Positions 12,208 through 18,409 of a DNA stretch of 18,409 nt are shown here, in pieces. The DNA lies in the NCBI GenBank assembly GCA_019422005.1, contig JAHZEF010000005.1, forward strand, positions 1 through 18,409, written 5' to 3'. The position numbers and the translations under genes are program-made. The DNA is from Clostridiales bacterium. GTDB taxonomy: Bacteria; Bacillota; Clostridia; Oscillospirales; Oscillospiraceae. Position 1 is the first letter of the stretch. The number at the start of each line of letters is the position of its first letter. The notes under the pieces were generated by a model. That model was not told the origin of the DNA. It was given only the letters and a program-made list of their open reading frames with translations, and searched no databases.

Positions 12208-13602
12208 GTGCGTATGTATGATATTCTGGAGCACAAGGCGGCGGGAAAACCGCTGTCACGAGCAGAAATCCAATTTTTCATGGACAATCTATGCCAGGAT
12301 CGTATTCCCGATTATCAGACCTCCGCACTTCTGATGGCCATCTTCCTGAACGGCATGGCCGATTCGGAACTGGCGGATTGGACTGACGCCATGGCGAAGT
12401 CCGGCGATCTGGTGGATCTGTCCGCCGTTGCGGGAATCAAGGTGGATAAGCACAGCACCGGCGGTATCGGAGACAAGACAACCCTGATTCTGGGCCCCAT
12501 AATCGCAGCCTGCGGCGGGCGGCTTGCCAAAATGTCCGGCCGCGGCCTCGGCTTCTCCGGCGGTACCATCGACAAGCTGGAGGCGCTCCCCGGCTTCCGC
12601 ACAGCACTGGATGAGGCCGAATTCATCCGCCTCGCCAATACGGTGGGCTTTGCCGTGACCGGCCAGACGGCCAACGTCGCCCCGGCGGATAAAAAGCTCT
12701 ATGCGCTGCGGGACGTCACGGCGACAGTCAACAGCATCCCTCTGATCGCCAGCTCCATCATGAGTAAAAAGCTGGCGTCCGGTTCTGATAAAATTGTGCT
12801 GGACGTCAAGGTCGGTACCGGCGCATTTATGAAAACCCTTCCCGACGCCCGCCGCCTGGCGGCAGCCATGGTGGCAATCGGCGAGAAAAACGGCCGGGAA
12901 ACCGTGGCGGTTCTGACCAATATGAATCGTCCGCTGGGCCGCTGTGTCGGAAATCTCCTGGAGCTGCAGGAGGCTTACCGTACGCTGTGCGGCCAGGGGC
13001 CGGACGATCTGACGGAGCTTTGCCTGTATCTGTCCGCACAGATGCTGTCCATGGCCGGGAAGGGGTCTCCGGACGATTGCCGGGCACAGGCGCGCCAGTC
13101 GCTCCGCAGCGGCGCGGCAGCAGCGAAATTTCTCGAATTTGCCGCAGCGCAGGGCGGCGACGTCCGGGTACTCGGGCACCCGGAGGTCTGCTATCCGCCG
13201 GCCGCCTGCCAGACTGTCTGCGCGGACCGGGACGGCTTTTTCTCCGTCGTCTCCTCCGAAGCAATCGGAAAAGCGTCCGTAGCCCTGGGGGCCGGACGCC
13301 TGACAAAAGAAGATTCCATCGATTTCACAGCCGGGATCGTGCTGGAAGCGGCTGTCGGAGAGCCGGTGCGCGCCGGCGCCCCGCTCTGCCGCCTGTATGC
13401 CGCGGACGCCGCCCGTCTGCAGGACGGGGCTGCAGAACTGGCTGCGGCCATCCGGATCGAACCTGAAGCGCCGCCGGCGGAGCCGCTGATTCTGGACGTG
13501 ATCGACCGCTGGGCGCTTTCCGGGCCTTCCCCTGCCGGAAGGCCGGATTCCCCGCCGCCCGCAGGCCCGTGCAGCCCCTCCCGGAAGAAAGGAACACAAT
13601 GA
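12208..13602 (+). CDS. pdp: Pyrimidine-nucleoside phosphorylase
   Basis: The 464-residue enzyme splits uridine and thymidine-type nucleosides with phosphate, giving free base and (deoxy)ribose 1-phosphate. The family start MRMYDILEHKAAGKPL, the phosphate/base site KVDKHSTGGIGDKTT and KMSGRGLGFSGGTIDKLEALPGF are intact, as is SSIMSKKLASGSDKIVLDVKVG. The GTG at 12208 gives the expected MRM N-terminus and has GGGGTG 6 bases upstream; ATG 12214 is less likely. The last 25-30 residues, a Pro/Ser-rich tail, go beyond the usual end of about 433 residues. The stop overlaps the next gene's start in an ATGA arrangement. Uridine from cytidine deaminase would be its substrate. Confidence 0.95.
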   Translation: MRMYDILEHKAAGKPLSRAEIQFFMDNLCQDRIPDYQTSALLMAIFLNGMADSELADWTDAMAKSGDLVDLSAVAGIKVDKHSTGGIGDKTTLILGPIIAACGGRLAKMSGRGLGFSGGTIDKLEALPGFRTALDEAEFIRLANTVGFAVTGQTANVAPADKKLYALRDVTATVNSIPLIASSIMSKKLASGSDKIVLDVKVGTGAFMKTLPDARRLAAAMVAIGEKNGRETVAVLTNMNRPLGRCVGNLLELQEAYRTLCGQGPDDLTELCLYLSAQMLSMAGKGSPDDCRAQARQSLRSGAAAAKFLEFAAAQGGDVRVLGHPEVCYPPAACQTVCADRDGFFSVVSSEAIGKASVALGAGRLTKEDSIDFTAGIVLEAAVGEPVRAGAPLCRLYAADAARLQDGAAELAAAIRIEPEAPPAEPLILDVIDRWALSGPSPAGRPDSPPPAGPCSPSRKKGTQ

Positions 13603-14120
13603 TTACAACACTGGCAAGAGAAGAATTTGACACGGTATACGGCATCATGGAAGAAAGCTTTCCATCCGATGAATACCGGCCCTACGAAGAGCAGCTGGCG
13701 CTGCTGGAGCACGATGCTTACCGGATTTACGTGCTGCGGGACGACGGGCAGAGCCGGATTCAGGCGTTTCTCGCCGTCTGGGAATTTGCAGACTTTGCGT
13801 TTATCGAGCATCTGGCGGTTGCGCCGGCCTGCCGGAACGGCGGCCTCGGCGCGCAGCTGCTGCAGCATCTGACCGGCCGCCTGAAGCAGCCGGTCTGCCT
13901 GGAGGTGGAACCGCCTGAAACCGAACTGGCCGCCCGAAGAATCGGATTCTATCGGCGGAACGGCTTTTACCTGAACCCCTATCCTTACCAGCAGCCCGCC
14001 ATCTCCCGGGGGAAACACGCGATCCCCCTGCAGATTATGACCTCCGGCGCGCCCGTTTCCGAGGAAACGTTCCGGCAGATCCGGACAAAGCTGTACCGGG
14101 AAGTCTACCGGGTCTCATAA
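13599..14120 (+). CDS. GNAT-family N-acetyltransferase
   Basis: A 173-residue single-domain GNAT protein. The acetyl-CoA pyrophosphate loop is in the HLAVAPACRNGGLGAQLL segment (R-N-G-G-L-G) near residues 70-88. A later strand and helix, CLEVEPPETELAARRIGFYRRNGFY, fits motif B, including the usual FYRRNGF. The substrate cannot be assigned. The ATG overlaps the phosphorylase stop and follows GGAAGAAAGGA, so it is translationally coupled to the pyrimidine salvage genes, although a functional link to them is not implied. The last 30 residues contain a basic helix ending in a tyrosine-rich tail. Confidence 0.88.
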   Translation: MITTLAREEFDTVYGIMEESFPSDEYRPYEEQLALLEHDAYRIYVLRDDGQSRIQAFLAVWEFADFAFIEHLAVAPACRNGGLGAQLLQHLTGRLKQPVCLEVEPPETELAARRIGFYRRNGFYLNPYPYQQPAISRGKHAIPLQIMTSGAPVSEETFRQIRTKLYREVYRVS

Positions 14121-14148
14121 CCAGCCGGGCCGCTTTCCCGTCAAAAAA

Positions 14149-14194
14149 CGCCTGTTTCCAATCTGCCGGTTCCTTCCGGCAGCGGAAACAGGCG
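14149..14194. terminator. Bidirectional terminator between GNAT and TauE-type genes
   Basis: Outer arms CGCCTGTTTCC (14149-14159) and GGAAACAGGCG (14184-14194) enclose an inner stem TGCCGG/CCGGCA (14164-14169 with 14176-14181). On the minus strand it runs into TTTTTTGA, a good U-tract; on the plus strand only CTTT follows. It separates two convergent units. Confidence 0.8.
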
Positions 14195-14245
14195 CTTTGC
14201 ATAGCGAAGCGGGCTTTCCGTATGGGCAATTCTGCGGGGCTCTGC

Positions 14246-15034
14246 TCACATCCCCGCATAGTGAAACACATTATAGACACTGATCAGCGTAATCGCGACC
14301 AAAATCACACGGAACAGCAGATCAACCTGCCGGTTGCTCATCCTCCTGGTGAACGCACGGCCCAGAAAACCGCCTGCGACGCCGCCGATCACCATGGCGG
14401 CCAGCATGGCCGTCTGGAATTCCGGGACCGCCCGCGTCAGGATTGTGGTGGCAAAGCTGGCAATCTGGCTGAACAATATGATATAAATCGAGTTCAGCGC
14501 CGCCGTTTTGGCATCCATGGAGAAAAAATAGTACAGCACTGCCAGATTGATGGGCCCGCCGCCGATCCCCAGAAATGCGCTGAGCATTCCCAGCAGCAGC
14601 CCGATGGCGGCGCATCCTGCGGCATGGCGCACCCGCCTGGTCCGAATCCGGTCCTTCCGCAGCACATAGACCAGGACGCCGGCAGTCAGCAGTACCATCA
14701 GAACGCTCTGTACAATCCCAACCAGCCGGTCGTCGCCGCAGGCAGCGCGAATCCCGTCGAACAGCTGCTTTCCCAGGACGCCTCCGACAGCTGCGCCCAC
14801 CGCCAGAAGCGTTCCCCGGCGGCGCTCAATCTGCACGCCGCCGCCGCGGCTGCGCAGGAGCGAGACCACCGACATGGCCAGCACCGTACAGCCGGACAGG
14901 AAGCTGATGGTCGCCGCCGGCAATTCGGAGGCCGCATCCAGAACCGGCTTGATGATAACGCCGCCGCCGATTCCGGAAATCGCGCCGACCGTAGTCGCCA
15001 GAATGCAGATGAGAAAACTCAATATGATTTCCAT
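14246..15034 (-). CDS. TSUP-family membrane protein (TauE/SafE sulfite/organosulfonate exporter type)
   Basis: A 262-residue integral membrane protein with about eight hydrophobic segments in two repeats. Each repeat carries the family glycine motif, seen as AISGIGGGVIIKPVL near residue 20 and FLGIGGGPINLAVLYYFF in the second half. TSUP members move sulfite, sulfoacetate, taurine breakdown products or other small anions, usually outward. The substrate is not readable from sequence. ATG at 15034 has AAAGGAG 6 bases upstream. It is the last gene of the minus-strand cluster, 131 bp after the aldolase gene. That gap holds two GC-rich hairpins without U-tracts, so cotranscription is plausible but partial. 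Next to an ABC importer, a dehydrogenase and an aldolase, it could export the end product. Confidence 0.9.
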   Translation of the reverse strand: MEIILSFLICILATTVGAISGIGGGVIIKPVLDAASELPAATISFLSGCTVLAMSVVSLLRSRGGGVQIERRRGTLLAVGAAVGGVLGKQLFDGIRAACGDDRLVGIVQSVLMVLLTAGVLVYVLRKDRIRTRRVRHAAGCAAIGLLLGMLSAFLGIGGGPINLAVLYYFFSMDAKTAALNSIYIILFSQIASFATTILTRAVPEFQTAMLAAMVIGGVAGGFLGRAFTRRMSNRQVDLLFRVILVAITLISVYNVFHYAGM

Positions 15035-15079
15035 GCAGCGCTCCTTTCCATGGTTTTTTCCGCGCAGCGGCCGGATCGC

Positions 15080-15122
15080 CGTTCCCGCGCGGCGGGAAGC
15101 GCCGGCGGCCGGCCCCGCCGGC
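15080..15122 (-). other. GC-rich stem-loops between aldolase and TauE-type genes
   Basis: GCGCCGGCGG (15097-15106) pairs with CCGCCGGCGC (15113-15122). Next to it TTCCCGC (15080-15086) pairs with GCGGGAA (15090-15096). Neither is followed by a U-tract on the minus strand. They may be RNA-stabilising or attenuating structures inside the operon. Confidence 0.4.
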
Positions 15123-15165
15123 GCAGTTCATGCAGAACCCGCTTTCCGGGAAGCTTCCGCACGGC

Positions 15166-16017
15166 TCAGGCCTTCCCGTCCGAACCGGACAGGCGGATAA
15201 TCCCCTTGATGTCCTCCCGCAGTTTCCCTTCGGCAAACTGCGACAGCTTCCAGGCATGATCCTGAAAATCCATGGCGCAGCCTTCGCGCAGATAAGACAT
15301 ATAGTTGTGGCGGACCTGCGTGCCAAAATTAATCTTGGCAACGCCATACTGTACGGACTGGCGCACCATCTCTTCGTCCATGCCGGTGCAGCCATGAAGG
15401 ACAAAGGGGATGTCCGTAAAAGCCCGTACCTGTTCCAGCACTTCCAGATGAATCTCCGGCTCCGTCTTATAGAAGCCGTGGGCGTTTCCGATTCCCACTG
15501 CCAGCGAATCCGGGCGGCACAGCTGCAGGTAATTCCGCACCTGTTCCGGGTCTGCGATGTTGGTCCGGTTCAGATTGACGCCGTTGGCGTCCAGCCGTCC
15601 GATCTCGCCGATCTCAGCTTCCACCGGCACCCCTTTCTCATGGCAGAATGCAATGACGCGGTTGGTATTTGCGGCATTTTCCTCCACAGAGAGCGCAGAA
15701 CCGTCATACATGATCGAGGTAAAGCCGATATCCAGGCACTCTTTGCAGTGCTCCACCGTGTCGCCGTGATCCAGATGAATCGCCACCGGCACATCCACCT
15801 GGTTTGCCATCCATTTGGCGGTTTCATAAAACCAGTCGTGGCCGGAATAAGCGCCCGTCGACAGATAATGGGCCAAAATCACCGGCGCCCGCAGTTCCTG
15901 CGCCGCCATGCAGACCGCCCGGATAATATCGTATGTGCCGCCCTGGGTATTGACCGCCGCCACCGCGTAACGGCCCTCATACGCTTTCTGCAGCATCTCT
16001 TTCGTTGTAACCAGCAT
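15166..16017 (-). CDS. Class II ketose-bisphosphate aldolase
   Basis: A 283-residue zinc-dependent aldolase related to GatY, KbaY and FbaA. Catalytic D83 and zinc ligand H84 lie in HLDHGD. The other two zinc ligands are H180 (NAHGFY) and H208 (LHGCTG), with spacing as in GatY. VEAEIGEIGRLD matches the glutamate-rich segment of the family. It should cleave a ketose phosphate to dihydroxyacetone phosphate plus an aldehyde. The actual ketose (tagatose, fructose, an inositol-derived or sulfonated sugar) is unknown. The canonical GXXG loop after the H84 region is replaced by a short variant, so do not read it as a housekeeping fructose-bisphosphate aldolase. ATG at 16017 follows GGAGGA. It starts 31 bp after the dehydrogenase stop, clearly in the same operon. 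Confidence 0.9.
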   Translation of the reverse strand: MLVTTKEMLQKAYEGRYAVAAVNTQGGTYDIIRAVCMAAQELRAPVILAHYLSTGAYSGHDWFYETAKWMANQVDVPVAIHLDHGDTVEHCKECLDIGFTSIMYDGSALSVEENAANTNRVIAFCHEKGVPVEAEIGEIGRLDANGVNLNRTNIADPEQVRNYLQLCRPDSLAVGIGNAHGFYKTEPEIHLEVLEQVRAFTDIPFVLHGCTGMDEEMVRQSVQYGVAKINFGTQVRHNYMSYLREGCAMDFQDHAWKLSQFAEGKLREDIKGIIRLSGSDGKA

Positions 16018-16048
16018 AATTTGTTCCTCCTGCTCGCTCCGCGTCCGC

Positions 16049-17062
16049 TTAAAGCTTCACAACCACTTTCATATACTCTCCGGGATGGGCCATCATGTCC
16101 AGCATCACAGCCTCCGTCTCCTCCAGCTCCACCAGCCTGGTGATGATCTTCCGGGTGGGGATCTGGCCGGATGCAATCAGCGCCAGCGCCGTGGGGAACT
16201 GCTTGTTGGAATTGCGGGAGGGGCAGAGATCCAGCTCCTTCTGAATGCACCGCACCGTGTTGACCGTCACAGGCCCCTTCGGCCATCCGACCAGCGCAAT
16301 CCGGCCTCCATGACGGACATAGTCGTGCATGGCCGCCAGAATCACCGGTGAACCGGTGCATTCCAGCATGGCCTGCGGCATGGTCCCGGTCACCTCATGC
16401 AGGTATGCCAGCACGTCGCCTGCAGCGCTGTTGAATGTGTATTCAATCCCGCACTCTCTGGCAAACTGCAGCCGGTCGTCGACAATATCCACCAGGATCG
16501 GCGTTGCGCCCCTGCTCTTCACGCCCAGCGCCGCCAGCAGGCCGATGGGGCCGGCGCCGGTGATCACGCAGTATTCCCCGGCAGACACGCGCGCGCGGCT
16601 GGCCGCATGCAGCCCGATGGTCAGCGGCTCCGTCAGCGCCGCGTCCAGGGGATCCAGCCCTTCCGGAACCTTGTGCAGCTGCCGGATCGGAAAAACAACA
16701 AATTCCGCCATCATGCCCCCGGTATGAACGCCGGCCACCCGGATGTCCGTACAGTTGTTGAAGCGTTCCTCCGCGCACATATGGCAGTGCATGCAGGGAA
16801 TATACGGCTCCAGCGCCACGCGGTCGCCCACCTGGAATCCCTGCTCGTTTTCACCGATCTCGCGAATGACGCCGATCCCTTCATGGCCGATCCCCTCAAT
16901 GGGATACCGGACCGTGGGGTTCTTTCCGGTATAAGCCGTCAGGTCAGAACCGCAGATCCCGCAGTACTCCATTTGAATCTTTGCAAAGCCGCTGCGGTTT
17001 TCCGGCTCGGGGATCTGACAAAGTTCCATACACTCCGGTCCGGGCATCTCCAGAATCTTCAT
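16049..17062 (-). CDS. Zinc-dependent medium-chain alcohol/polyol dehydrogenase
   Basis: A 337-residue MDR-superfamily dehydrogenase. Catalytic zinc residues are C37 (CGICGSD), H60 and E61 (GHEG). The structural zinc site is complete, with C90, C93, C96 and C104. The coenzyme fold has GAGPIG near residue 170, and an acidic residue in LVDIVDDRL favours NAD. This subgroup includes threonine, sorbitol, idonate and galactitol-phosphate dehydrogenases; the substrate is probably a polyol or hydroxy acid. A longer in-frame ATG at 17191 would begin inside the upstream ABC gene. ATG 17062 has AAAAGGAG 6 bases upstream and gives the normal N-terminus. It lies between the ABC ATPase genes and the aldolase, consistent with oxidation before aldol cleavage. 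Confidence 0.92.
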   Translation of the reverse strand: MKILEMPGPECMELCQIPEPENRSGFAKIQMEYCGICGSDLTAYTGKNPTVRYPIEGIGHEGIGVIREIGENEQGFQVGDRVALEPYIPCMHCHMCAEERFNNCTDIRVAGVHTGGMMAEFVVFPIRQLHKVPEGLDPLDAALTEPLTIGLHAASRARVSAGEYCVITGAGPIGLLAALGVKSRGATPILVDIVDDRLQFARECGIEYTFNSAAGDVLAYLHEVTGTMPQAMLECTGSPVILAAMHDYVRHGGRIALVGWPKGPVTVNTVRCIQKELDLCPSRNSNKQFPTALALIASGQIPTRKIITRLVELEETEAVMLDMMAHPGEYMKVVVKL

Positions 17063-17089
17063 ATTAAACTCCTTTTCTGTAAACGCTCT

Positions 17090-17124
17090 GATTGCCAAGC
17101 CGCTGGAAGCGCGGCTTGGCAATC
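17090..17124 (-). other. 14-bp inverted repeat between ABC ATPase and dehydrogenase genes
   Basis: GATTGCCAAGCCGC (17090-17103) pairs perfectly with 17111-17124 around a 7-base loop. There is no U-tract after it on the minus strand, so it is not a clean terminator. It sits between transporter and enzyme genes of one operon, where a stem could set the ratio of the two messages, or it may be an operator. Confidence 0.55.
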
Positions 17125-17147
17125 GATTTGCGCCGTTGTCAGGCAGC

Positions 17148-17906
17148 TTACCACCATTTGATCTTGTCGGTAATATAATTTCTGTAGTCAATAAACTTCG
17201 GATCCGTGATGTCGCGGGGATGCGGCAGGTCGATGAAGACCTCCTCCTTGATGCCGGCCGGTTTATTGCTCAGAATGATGACACGCTCTGCCAGATATAC
17301 GGCTTCCTCAATATTATGGGTGATGAATACAACCGTGCTGCCCAGTTCCTTCCAGAGGCGAATGACCTCGTCCTCCAGATAAAACCGCACCTTGACGTCC
17401 ATCTGGCCGTAGGGCTCGTCCATCAGCAGCAGATCCGACTGCATGGCAAAGGATCTGCCGATGATCACGCGCTGCACCACACTCACGGAGAGTTCGCGCG
17501 GATAGGACTTGCGGTAGCGGTCCAGCCCCATCAGGGCGATGATCTGCTCCACACGCTTGTGCACCTCGTCCTTGGGCAGCTTCTTCACCTTCAGCCCAAA
17601 GGCGATGTTCTCTTCCACTGTCAGCCAGGGGAACGCAGAAGGCTCCTGAAATACGAAGGAAATACTGTGCTTCTGCGGATCCGCAGGCTCCCCGTCGATA
17701 TACAGGTCTCCCTCTGTGGGCTCATGGATGCGGGTCAGCACATTGAGAAATGTGGTTTTGCCGCAGCCGGTCGGCCCTACAACGCAGACAAACTCGTTCT
17801 TCTTGATATTGAAATTCAGGTTATCCAGCACCAGCAGGTCGCCGAATTTTTTCGTCAGGTTCTTGACCTCGACCTTTACCGGTCTGTTATCCACTTGTTC
17901 AGCCAA
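17148..17906 (-). CDS. NitT/TauT-type ABC transporter ATPase with degenerate signature motif
   Basis: A 252-residue ATPase of the nitrate/sulfonate/taurine import class. Walker A is GPTGCGKTT (44-52), the Q-loop Q87 is in FVFQEPSAFPW, Walker B LLLMDE ends at E164, and FITHNIEE carries the switch histidine. The signature normally reading LSGGM/Q is LSVSV (139-143), although the following QRVIIGRSF is conserved. The codons give this reading with no frame problem. The start is TTG at 17906, with AAGGAG 8 bases upstream and no ATG nearby. It lies 20 bp after a second ATPase gene with a normal LSGGM. An asymmetric ATPase pair is therefore likely, one composite site weaker than the other. The permease and binding protein must lie outside the window. 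Confidence 0.92.
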   Translation of the reverse strand: MAEQVDNRPVKVEVKNLTKKFGDLLVLDNLNFNIKKNEFVCVVGPTGCGKTTFLNVLTRIHEPTEGDLYIDGEPADPQKHSISFVFQEPSAFPWLTVEENIAFGLKVKKLPKDEVHKRVEQIIALMGLDRYRKSYPRELSVSVVQRVIIGRSFAMQSDLLLMDEPYGQMDVKVRFYLEDEVIRLWKELGSTVVFITHNIEEAVYLAERVIILSNKPAGIKEEVFIDLPHPRDITDPKFIDYRNYITDKIKWW

Positions 17907-17926
17907 AACGTTCTCTCCTTCCGCCG

Positions 17927-18409
17927 TCAGATCGCCAGATCCGTGTTGTCGGAGATCACGGTCCGGATTTTCAGGAACTCCTCGCTGACCATGTCTCTGG
18001 GCCGCGGCAAATCAATGGGGTAGATTTCCTTCACCGTGGCCGGACAGTCGCTGAGCAGGATGATGCGGTCACCCAGATAGCAGGCTTCCTCGATGTTGTT
18101 GGTCACGAAAATAACCGTGCGGCGTTCCGCTTCCCAAATCCGGAGAATCTCGTTCTGCATGGAATAGCGGGTCTGCGCATCCAGCTGTCCAAAGGGCTCG
18201 TCCATGATGAGGACCTTCGGATTCGCCGTATAGGCGCGGGCAATGCCGACGCGCTGCTTCATGCCGCCGGACAATTCATGGGGATAGGACTTTTCAAAGC
18301 CCTGCAGGCCCACCAGCTCAATATAGTGCTGGGCAGTCCTGCGCCGCTCCTCTTTTTTGACGCCCCGCAGCTTCAGCGGCAGTTCCACGTTTTCCATGAC
18401 CGTCTTGAA
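17927..18409 (-). CDS. NitT/TauT-type ABC transporter ATPase (N-terminus outside window)
   Basis: The last 160 residues of a second ABC ATPase; the frame is open to the right edge, upstream of the internal ATG at 18397, so that ATG is not the true start. It has LSGGMKQRVGIARAY (intact signature), VLIMDEPFGQLDAQTR (Walker B and D-loop) and FVTNNIEEACYLGDRIILLS, in which the usual switch histidine (THN) is TNN. The DLPRPRD tail is typical of the SsuB/TauB/NrtD group. Walker A and the Q-loop lie outside. The tail pairs with the next gene's protein. The missing histidine here and the degenerate signature in the partner mean that the two composite sites differ. Confidence 0.9.
   Translation of the reverse strand, partial: FKTVMENVELPLKLRGVKKEERRRTAQHYIELVGLQGFEKSYPHELSGGMKQRVGIARAYTANPKVLIMDEPFGQLDAQTRYSMQNEILRIWEAERRTVIFVTNNIEEACYLGDRIILLSDCPATVKEIYPIDLPRPRDMVSEEFLKIRTVISDNTDLAI

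Overview
The window is GC-rich chromosomal DNA from an anaerobic Gram-positive bacterium, most likely a Clostridia/Oscillospirales-type gut anaerobe (inference). The signs are strong AGGAGG-type ribosome sites, canonical TTGACA/TATAAT promoters, a feoA-feoB operon ending in a small Cys-rich membrane protein, a corrinoid protein with a RACo-type activator, a PocR-AraC regulator, and an AbrB regulator with a Cys4 tail. I saw no rRNA, tRNA, CRISPR array, phage or transposase. Genes are tightly packed and arranged as short, mostly divergent or convergent units.

Layout. (1) 1-504 (-): LacI-family regulator, cut at the left edge, with its own promoter and a candidate operator in its leader. (2) 643-2750 (-): D-2-hydroxyacid dehydrogenase (hydroxypyruvate/glycerate type) overlapping a glycerate 2-kinase, transcribed divergently from a CdaR/SdaR-type regulator (2885-4054, +). 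This reads as a small D-glycerate module. (3) 4131-6513 (+): feoA, feoB and a 45-residue FeoB-associated Cys-rich membrane peptide, closed by a 15-bp hairpin. (4) 6632-10978: a corrinoid island made of a PocR-AraC regulator (+), a DUF2284 metal-binding protein (-), a stand-alone corrinoid protein (-) and, divergent from it, a RACo-like corrinoid activator (+) broken by one apparent extra C. No methyltransferase is present in the window. (5) 11033-11626: a solitary ribbon-helix-helix repressor (-) and an AbrB/Cys4 regulator (+), back to back around two perfect 12-bp direct repeats. (6) 11785-14120 (+): cytidine deaminase, pyrimidine-nucleoside phosphorylase and a GNAT acetyltransferase, driven by a clear promoter (pyrimidine salvage). 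(7) 14246-18409 (-): two NitT/TauT-like ABC ATPases (the first gene of the pair runs off the right edge), a Zn-dependent dehydrogenase, a class II ketose-bisphosphate aldolase and a TauE/SafE-type exporter. This looks like an uptake-oxidation-cleavage-export cluster for an unidentified small, possibly sulfonated or polyol, substrate.

Points most worth a second look: the methyltransferase-less corrinoid island with a frameshifted activator; the ABC ATPase whose LSGGQ signature reads LSVSV while its Walker motifs are intact and its partner's signature is normal; the dehydrogenase/class II aldolase/TauE cluster of unknown substrate; and the repeat-bearing control region between the RHH and AbrB genes.
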